A stretch of DNA of 64,000 nt from an uncultured Clostridia bacterium (lineage in GTDB: Bacteria > Bacillota > Clostridia > Oscillospirales > Ruminococcaceae), in assembly GCA_947630845.1 (NCBI GenBank), contig CANRJB010000005.1:1-64000 (forward strand), written 5' to 3'. Position numbers and translations under genes: made by a program. The notes under the pieces were generated by a model. The model did not search any database, was not told the DNA's origin, and saw only the letters and a program-made list of their open reading frames with translations. Positions 58,447-64,000 of this stretch are shown here, one piece after another. Every line of letters begins with the position of its first letter. Within the stretch, counting starts at the first letter, position 1.

Positions 58447-59943
58447 ATGAAGCAGAATCCAAAAAAACCCAGTCTGAAAGAGATCAGGCGTTTCAAATAT
58501 ATCATGATCATCGGCTATACTGTCATTGTGGTGGTTGCGATCACATTTATTTCACTGCTTGCTGTGCAGAAAACCGATCAGGTACTGAAAAATAAGGTCA
58601 GTACCCTCACTTCATCCCTCAATGTCCAGATGAAACTGAATATGGACAGCTACCTCAAACGGATGGAAACCATCGGAACGCTTGCCTTCGCCGCTGAGGA
58701 AACCTATACATACGATGCAACTGACCCCAACAATGATGAGTATGAGGCACTCAATACGGAAAATGTGATCTCTGACAAGCTCTATAGCTTGTGTATCATG
58801 GAAAACTTTGTGGACTACGGTATCGTATACCGCAATAACCACACGGTCGGCAAGATCTCCAACGGCACTGTCAGTCTCTTCGGCGACAAGATGTTCGAGG
58901 AATTTGAGAACATGATCTCCAGACAACGCACCAAAGATGGCTGGGCTGCCGGTTATCAGGACAACTTCAAGCGCATCTACTACGTCAAGCGTATCCATGA
59001 CAATGCGCTGCTTATCATCTCTTTCTACACCTCTGAGCTGGAAAGTGTGTTCGACAACCCGGAAACCATGAGTGACATGGAGATCAGGCTGACGAATCAG
59101 GACTACAACATCCTCTACTCTTCTGAGCCGGATGAAATTGGTATTCCGCTGCCGGAGGATATTGCAAAACGGGTAAAGGAGAATAGTGGTGCGACCGTCA
59201 TGGACAATGACTATCTGGTCACGGTCACAGGCTGCGGTGATGACTGGTATGTTATCTGCTCCATCCCGACAAAAATCATCCTGAATGAAAAAAATGAGAT
59301 GCAGTTCTATATTTATGCAGTTGCCTTCATTGCAGCAATTCTGTCAGCGGTCATTGCCGGCATCTTCTCCATCCGCATCACACAGCCGGTAGAGGGTATT
59401 GTTGCAAGTCTTGACACAAAGGCACACATCGACCAGCTTACCGGTATTCTTAACAAGCGTTCCTTTGAGGAATACACCGAAAATCGCTTGATGACAGCAT
59501 CAAAGGAAGAACAGCATGCACTCATTCTGCTCGATGTAGATAACTTCAAAGGTGTCAATGATACACTCGGACATGCCTATGGTGACGAGGTACTCTCCAA
59601 CATCGGACGTATTCTCCGGAAAACTTTCACTTCTGAGGACTTCCTCGGCAGAGTCGGCGGTGATGAGTTCTGCGTACTCGTCAATTCTGTCCCGGACAAG
59701 GGTGATTATGAGACATATATCTGTGAAAAATGTGACGCACTCTGTGAGGCATTCCGCAATAACTACACGGGTGATGACCGTAAGTACAAGATCTCTGCCA
59801 GCATGGGGGCAGCTGTGTTTGCGAAGCACGGTACGGATTTCCAGACATTGTATCACGCCGCCGACAAGGCACTCTATACCTCCAAAAAACGAGGCAAGGA
59901 CACCTACACACTGGCACAGCAGGAGGCAGATCAAGATGCATAA
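58447..59943 (+). CDS. Membrane diguanylate cyclase (GGDEF) with extracytoplasmic sensor
   Basis: A 498-residue protein. A membrane helix (about 18-40), an extracytoplasmic sensor region (about 41-290, possibly Cache-like) and a second helix (about 290-313) lead to a GGDEF domain (about 345-490). The active site G-G-D-E-F is intact (404-408), with H-I-D-Q-L-T-G-I-L-N-K-R and D-V-D-N-F-K before it. Cyclic di-GMP synthesis is therefore expected. The RxxD inhibitory site is not present at its usual place. The start follows AAGGAG by 8 nt. The lipoprotein gene starts inside its last codons (8-nt overlap). Confidence 0.92.
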   Translation: MKQNPKKPSLKEIRRFKYIMIIGYTVIVVVAITFISLLAVQKTDQVLKNKVSTLTSSLNVQMKLNMDSYLKRMETIGTLAFAAEETYTYDATDPNNDEYEALNTENVISDKLYSLCIMENFVDYGIVYRNNHTVGKISNGTVSLFGDKMFEEFENMISRQRTKDGWAAGYQDNFKRIYYVKRIHDNALLIISFYTSELESVFDNPETMSDMEIRLTNQDYNILYSSEPDEIGIPLPEDIAKRVKENSGATVMDNDYLVTVTGCGDDWYVICSIPTKIILNEKNEMQFYIYAVAFIAAILSAVIAGIFSIRITQPVEGIVASLDTKAHIDQLTGILNKRSFEEYTENRLMTASKEEQHALILLDVDNFKGVNDTLGHAYGDEVLSNIGRILRKTFTSEDFLGRVGGDEFCVLVNSVPDKGDYETYICEKCDALCEAFRNNYTGDDRKYKISASMGAAVFAKHGTDFQTLYHAADKALYTSKKRGKDTYTLAQQEADQDA

Positions 59944-61192
59944 AGGAAAAAAGCTGATGGCATCTGTATCAGCATTTACCATGCTGCTGACAGGATGCGG
60001 TGTGGAGACGGCAGTCATTCCGAATCAGGAACAGATCACGATCTCCCTTTCATGGTGGGGCAATGATGCAAGGACGGAATATACTCTTGATGCGGTAGAG
60101 AAGTTTGAGGAACTTCATCCGGATATTAAGGTCAATTGCAGCTATTCCGAATGGACAGGCTATGAATCACGAAGTCAGGTGCAGATGTTCTCTGACACTG
60201 AAGCAGATGTCATGCAGATCAATTTCGGCTGGCTGTCGCAGTATTCGGAGGACGGGACAGGATATTATGACATTGAGAGCGTTTCGGATTATATCGATTT
60301 GTCCAACTTCCCTGACGAAATGTTGGAATATGGCAGAAAAAATGGCATCCTCAATGCGATTCCGATCGCCATGAATGCTGAGACGATCTATATCAATAAA
60401 ACCATCTATGATAACTATGGGTTGGATATCCCAAAGACATGGGAGGATGTATTTGAGGCAGCAAAAAAAATGAAACCTGATGGTGTTTACCCGATTGCAG
60501 GTGTTAACAAATCCATCTGGCTGTACACCATTGCCTATGCTGAACAAATGACCGGGAAGGAATTTCTGAATGAAGATGGCTCGATGAATTTCGATGCGAA
60601 GGAATTGCAGATCATGCTGGAATTCTATGACAGAATGGTGGATGAAGGCGTAATCCCGAGTGTGGAATACTATTCCCAGACCAACATCAACAATGGTACT
60701 TACGCCGGCGATATCGCATGGGTCAGTGATGCTGTAAATCATTTGGGAACTGCACAGGAAAATGGCTATGAGATCGTGGTGGCAGACTATCCCACAACGG
60801 ACGGCGCAAAGCCCGGTGACGGGTGGTATGCAAAGCCTGCGACAATGTATGCCATCAGCAAGAATACGGAGCATCCGAACGAAGCTGCTATCTTACTTGA
60901 TTTCCTGCTCAACAGCAAGGAAATGGCTGTCCTGCAAGGTGTAGAAAAGGGCGTTCCTTTGAGCAAGTCCGCACAGCAGACACTGATAGACGAGGGAATG
61001 CTTGAGGGACTCCAGTACGATGCATCACTCTGTATGGATAGCGCACCGCTTGGACATATGAATCCGTTTGTGGAAAATTCTGATCTGATCGACGCTTTCA
61101 TTGCAGCATGCAATCTGGTGGTCTATGACAAGGCAACTGCCGAAGATGCCGCAAAAGAACTCTACACCTCCATCATCAATTCTGATTTTTAG
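59936..61192 (+). CDS. Solute-binding lipoprotein coupled to the diguanylate cyclase
   Basis: A 418-residue family 1 sugar-type binding lipoprotein (lipobox L-L-T-G-C). The start at 59936 is set by AGGAGG 9 nt upstream within the cyclase gene; the ATG overlaps the cyclase stop by 8 nt. Typical features are I-S-L-S-W-W-G-N-D near the mature N-terminus, then L-D-A-V-E-K-F-E-E-L-H-P-D-I-K-V and A-M-N-A-E-T-I-Y-I-N-K. No permease genes are adjacent, so it may present its ligand to the sensor part of the cyclase rather than to a transporter. A terminator follows at 61203. Confidence 0.88.
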   Translation: MHKGKKLMASVSAFTMLLTGCGVETAVIPNQEQITISLSWWGNDARTEYTLDAVEKFEELHPDIKVNCSYSEWTGYESRSQVQMFSDTEADVMQINFGWLSQYSEDGTGYYDIESVSDYIDLSNFPDEMLEYGRKNGILNAIPIAMNAETIYINKTIYDNYGLDIPKTWEDVFEAAKKMKPDGVYPIAGVNKSIWLYTIAYAEQMTGKEFLNEDGSMNFDAKELQIMLEFYDRMVDEGVIPSVEYYSQTNINNGTYAGDIAWVSDAVNHLGTAQENGYEIVVADYPTTDGAKPGDGWYAKPATMYAISKNTEHPNEAAILLDFLLNSKEMAVLQGVEKGVPLSKSAQQTLIDEGMLEGLQYDASLCMDSAPLGHMNPFVENSDLIDAFIAACNLVVYDKATAEDAAKELYTSIINSDF

Positions 61193-61202
61193 CAACAGAA
61201 AG

Positions 61203-61236
61203 CACCGTTCAGGAACGCCCTGAACGGTGTTTTAAC
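61203..61236 (+). terminator. Terminator after the cyclase-lipoprotein operon
   Basis: An 11-bp perfect stem CACCGTTCAGG / CCTGAACGGTG with a 5-nt loop, followed by TTTTAAC, 10 nt after the stop codon. It overlaps the 3' end of the convergent ydcF-family gene. Confidence 0.88.
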
Positions 61237-62014
61237 TTGCTCCGAAAACAAACTGATAACATACTCCCAACCATTCCCGTACCCAGTAGGTCGGTACAAG
61301 ATACCATGAGGTCGGTGCAGAGATCGCATAGGCATCCAACCGCAGACTATCTGCAACCATAGAAGCACGCAGTTGATGGTAGCCATCAGTGACAATAATG
61401 ATCTTCGTCCCCCACTCGTTATCCTCTAAAATATCCTTTGCATTCTGGAGATTTTCGAGTGTTGAGGTAGATGTCGTATCCTGATGGATACGATTTGCAG
61501 CAATGCCCTGTCCGGTCAGGTACTCCGTCATGCACTGTGCTTCACTCATGGCTTCATCCGGTCCCTGACCGCCGCAGACAATGATCTGCACATCCGGATG
61601 TTCTTCCAGATACGGCAGCGCAGCATCCAGACGTCGTTTCAACATCAGACTCGGTCTGCCGTCCTTGACCTTGCATCCAAGAATCACAACAGGGGCTTCA
61701 TCCTTTGGCTTTGCGTACATTGCCTTTACCATGCCGCAGCTAATGGCAAACGCCAACACCACACTAAGTGCAGCCACACCGATCACAACACACATCACGA
61801 TATGCCCGACACCATTTTCCCAGACCTTTGTCAGCAATCCTGCCACCCATGAATTTGCCGCAAAGAATACGATGCCCAACAGGCTCACTGCTGCCCCGAA
61901 ATAACAGCCGACGTTACGGATACCGAGCAACATGGGATTGACAAAAAGTGCAAGCAATACAACGCACAGTGCTGCTCCGAGTACCCGTACCCATAACTGC
62001 GGTATGAAAAACAT
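61232..62014 (-). CDS. YdcF/SanA-family membrane protein (DUF218)
   Basis: A 260-residue protein with four N-terminal membrane helices (to about residue 100) and a C-terminal DUF218 domain. That domain includes V-V-I-L-G-C-K-V-K-D-G-R-P-S, I-I-V-C-G-G-Q-G and the T-S-T-L-E-N motif, followed by I-I-V-T-D-G-Y-H-Q-L-R-A. Relatives (ElyC, SanA, YdcF) affect envelope integrity, and some bind SAM or act on lipid carriers; the function here is unknown. The third-codon ATG (62014) is favoured since GGAGG lies 6 nt before it. It begins 12 nt after malic enzyme. Confidence 0.85.
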   Translation of the reverse strand: MFFIPQLWVRVLGAALCVVLLALFVNPMLLGIRNVGCYFGAAVSLLGIVFFAANSWVAGLLTKVWENGVGHIVMCVVIGVAALSVVLAFAISCGMVKAMYAKPKDEAPVVILGCKVKDGRPSLMLKRRLDAALPYLEEHPDVQIIVCGGQGPDEAMSEAQCMTEYLTGQGIAANRIHQDTTSTSTLENLQNAKDILEDNEWGTKIIIVTDGYHQLRASMVADSLRLDAYAISAPTSWYLVPTYWVREWLGVCYQFVFGAS

Positions 62015-62025
62015 CAGCATCCTCC

Positions 62026-63213
62026 TTACAGCGGATTCTCGTCCAGATCTGCGACTCCGGAATCTATGGCAGCCTGTGCCACCGCCTTTGCCACTGCCTC
62101 TGCCACGCTCCGGTCAAAGGCATCCGGCAGGATAAAGTCCGTTCTGAGCTGCTCCTCTGTCACACATCCAGCAATTGCCTTGGTCGCTGCAAGCTTCATT
62201 TCCTCATTGATATCCCTTGCCCTCACTGCCAATGCACCCTTGAACACACCCGGAAATGCAACGACATTGTTGATCTGATTCGGGAAATCGCTCCGTCCTG
62301 TGCCGACAATGTATGCCCCTGCTTCCTTTGCAAGGTCAGGCATGATCTCCGGCGTAGGATTTGCCATAGCAAAGACAAAAGGCTTATCGTTCATGGTATG
62401 GATCATGTCCTGTGTCAGCAGTCCGGGCTTGGATACACCGATAAAGACATCAGCCCCCTTCACTGCATCCGCAAGTGTGCCATGCCTTTTGTCACGGTTG
62501 GTAACTGCAGCGATCTGCTCATGCGCAGGATTTTCATAGTTCTCGTCTGCTGAAAGAATGCCGCAGAGATCAACCATGATAAGATCATCAACACCTAAAT
62601 GCAGCAGATGATTTGCAATTGCAATACCCGCAGAACCTGCGCCGTTGATGACGATCTTCAGATCACCGGGCTGCTTTCCTGCCACACGGCAGGCATTGAG
62701 CAGAGCTGCACCGACCACGATCGCCGTCCCGTGCTGGTCATCATGAAATACCGGAATACTCAGCCGTTCCTTCAGCTTTGCCTCGATCTCAAAACATCTT
62801 GGCGCACTGATGTCCTCTAAATTGATGCCGCCGAAGCTGTAAGCAATATTGGCAATGGTGTTGACGATCTCATCCGTATCCTTAGAGTCTACACAGAGCG
62901 GAAACGCATCTACCCCGGCAAATTCCTTGAACAGCGCACACTTTCCTTCCATAACTGGCATAGCAGCAAGTGGTCCGATATCCCCGAGTCCCAGCACAGC
63001 CGTACCGTCCGTAATGACTGCCACCAGATTATGGCGGCGGGTCAGACTATAGGAAAGAGAGGGATCTTTTTCAATTTCCAGACAAGGCTGTGCCACACCC
63101 GGCGTATAGGCATGGGACAGCGCATCCCTGTCGTTGATGGGGACACGGGAAATAACCTCAATCTTTCCGCCCCATTCCTTGTGCTTTTGCAGCGATGACT
63201 GCATAATATCCAT
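62026..63213 (-). CDS. Malic enzyme (malate dehydrogenase, oxaloacetate-decarboxylating)
   Basis: A 395-residue malic enzyme of the short bacterial type, turning malate into pyruvate and CO2 with NAD(P). The conserved [15 protein letters not shown] start region, [16 protein letters not shown], the catalytic Lys in [18 protein letters not shown] and the G-A-G-S-A-G dinucleotide loop are all present. An ATG at 63213 is proposed, with GAGG upstream; a GTG five codons earlier is possible. Cofactor preference cannot be read safely. It follows the CAP-dockerin gene by 11 nt. Confidence 0.93.
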   Translation of the reverse strand: MDIMQSSLQKHKEWGGKIEVISRVPINDRDALSHAYTPGVAQPCLEIEKDPSLSYSLTRRHNLVAVITDGTAVLGLGDIGPLAAMPVMEGKCALFKEFAGVDAFPLCVDSKDTDEIVNTIANIAYSFGGINLEDISAPRCFEIEAKLKERLSIPVFHDDQHGTAIVVGAALLNACRVAGKQPGDLKIVINGAGSAGIAIANHLLHLGVDDLIMVDLCGILSADENYENPAHEQIAAVTNRDKRHGTLADAVKGADVFIGVSKPGLLTQDMIHTMNDKPFVFAMANPTPEIMPDLAKEAGAYIVGTGRSDFPNQINNVVAFPGVFKGALAVRARDINEEMKLAATKAIAGCVTEEQLRTDFILPDAFDRSVAEAVAKAVAQAAIDSGVADLDENPL

Positions 63214-63224
63214 GACCTGATGCC

Positions 63225-64000
63225 TCACTTCCAGATATAATCTTCTATCTTTGCATTCTCATCCACACCGGCTGCTGCAACATAGGAGAGCAGAATGGAC
63301 GCATCCACAGCACTGACCTCACCATCTGCATTGACATCTGCTGCACTCAGGAACATATCGGATACACGTTCCGGCTTACCTGCATTCAGAGCAGCAGCAT
63401 ATTTCAGGATACGTTCCGCATCGGTGGAATCGATCCGATGTGACCCGTCTGCATCGCCAGTCTCACGCACCGGATAATACTCTCCATCAAGAGTCTTGGC
63501 TCCTTCACCTTCATAAACGCCGACAAGAAACATGCTCCAGTAATACTTGTACTGCGAATCCGGTTCATAGTAATACCCGATGCCGATATGAGTCAGACCA
63601 TCACTCAGGATATTCTGTCTGTGCGAATCAGAATTCATCCATTGATAGAAAGTTGCGACCGGGTCGTAATTGCCGGCAGCGATATTTTCAGCAACCTTGC
63701 TGTACGGAAATCCATTTTCTTTGATGATGGAAAAGCAATTCTTCATCACATAGTTGCCGTTCTCATCCTGCATCAGACTGCCATCCTCATTCAGACGAAT
63801 ATGTTCCTCGATCAGATTGCCTTCCGCATCATACAGCGGACGGTTATGACTGAAATCCAGAACGATCTCATCTGCCCTGATCTGCGCATAGTCACACATG
63901 ACAGGCAGAAGCTTCAGCTCACTCAACTGAAGATCCGGATTATTGGGATCCTGATAGGAAAGTCTCGCATCATTGACTTGGTTTACGATGATCTCCGCAT
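63225..64000 (-). CDS. Secreted CAP-domain protein with C-terminal dockerin, 5' end outside the window
   Basis: At least 258 residues are visible; the frame stays open to the window edge, where it reads A-E-I-I-V-N-Q-V-N-D-A-R, the usual first helix of a CAP/SCP (cysteine-rich secretory protein) domain. Further CAP features are F-S-H-N-R-P, then V-A-E-N-I-A-A-G and W-M-N-S-D-S-H-R-Q-N-I-L, and G-I-G-Y-Y-Y. The last 75 residues form a type I dockerin with two calcium loops (G-D-A-D-G-S-H-R-I-D-S-T-D and A-D-V-N-A-D-G-E-V-S-A-V-D). It should be bound to a cohesin scaffold like the PL11 enzyme. A TTG at 63926 is internal, not the start. Confidence 0.88.
   Translation of the reverse strand, partial: AEIIVNQVNDARLSYQDPNNPDLQLSELKLLPVMCDYAQIRADEIVLDFSHNRPLYDAEGNLIEEHIRLNEDGSLMQDENGNYVMKNCFSIIKENGFPYSKVAENIAAGNYDPVATFYQWMNSDSHRQNILSDGLTHIGIGYYYEPDSQYKYYWSMFLVGVYEGEGAKTLDGEYYPVRETGDADGSHRIDSTDAERILKYAAALNAGKPERVSDMFLSAADVNADGEVSAVDASILLSYVAAAGVDENAKIEDYIWK

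Noticed and set aside
1-64000. tRNA, rRNA, prophage or integrative element
   Set aside because: No cloverleaf-like or rRNA sequence, integrase, capsid or conjugation gene was recognised; only the IS66 end at the left border is mobile DNA.

Overview
The window reads as chromosome of a low-to-mid GC, Gram-positive anaerobe of the Clostridia, most like Ruminococcus (Oscillospiraceae). This is inferred from several features. There are two dockerin-bearing secreted proteins (a PL11 rhamnogalacturonan lyase and a CAP-domain protein). There is an LPXTG protein with its own sortase, and several lipobox-type binding lipoproteins. MurE carries the DNPR signature of meso-diaminopimelate peptidoglycan. 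Sporulation-type genes are present (SigH-like sigma factor, SpoVD-like PASTA penicillin-binding protein, CotF-like coat proteins). Ribosome binding sites are AAGGAGG-type throughout.

Layout. 1-550 is the end of an IS66-family insertion sequence. 0.7-9.6 kb holds an epimerase-like SDR, an orphan sugar-binding lipoprotein, an SmtB-type zinc repressor with a visible operator, an RNA/DNA maintenance group (mpg, rqcH, nif3-like, trmK), two small zinc/redox proteins, sigH and a hydro-lyase beta subunit. 9.6-25.4 kb is a large division and cell-wall (dcw) cluster on the minus strand. In transcription order it runs mraZ, rsmH, ftsL-like, PASTA-PBP, murE, murF, MraY-like, ftsW, murG, murA, ftsQ, ftsZ, then a DivIVA-like coiled coil coupled to the hydro-lyase and sigH. 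murD, murC, murB, ddl and ftsA are absent from it, and the MraY-like protein has lost its catalytic signature.

25.7-33.6 kb is accessory: a GT-C membrane glycosyltransferase, a stand-alone C-terminal piece of a BREX PglX methyltransferase, the dockerin PL11 lyase, and a solute-binding lipoprotein whose two halves are in swapped order (circular permutation), paired with a sirtuin. 33.7-38.8 kb is housekeeping (rpoD, dnaG, dgt, yigZ, rpmE). 39.1-44.3 kb runs on the plus strand: an S11 D,D-carboxypeptidase, a catalytically degenerate VanY-like protein, a CLC-F-like antiporter, a HAD phosphatase, a small unknown and VanZ. 44.4-49.6 kb holds a very large binding lipoprotein, then an LPXTG transglutaminase with a long Thr-rich stalk coupled to a sortase. 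49.9-58.2 kb holds coat proteins, a nitroreductase, DnaC-like and DnaD-like replication proteins, a DUF308 protein and a MoxR/DUF58/TgpA-like operon. 58.4-64 kb has a diguanylate cyclase translationally coupled to a binding lipoprotein, a YdcF protein, malic enzyme and a CAP-dockerin protein cut by the window edge.

Most transcription units have readable -35/-10 promoters with a 17-nt spacer. Short palindromic repeats related to one another recur just downstream of minus-strand genes. No CRISPR array, tRNA, rRNA or complete mobile element was seen. The strongest candidates for something new are the circularly permuted binding protein, the degenerate MraY inside an otherwise normal dcw cluster, and the free-standing PglX C-terminal protein.
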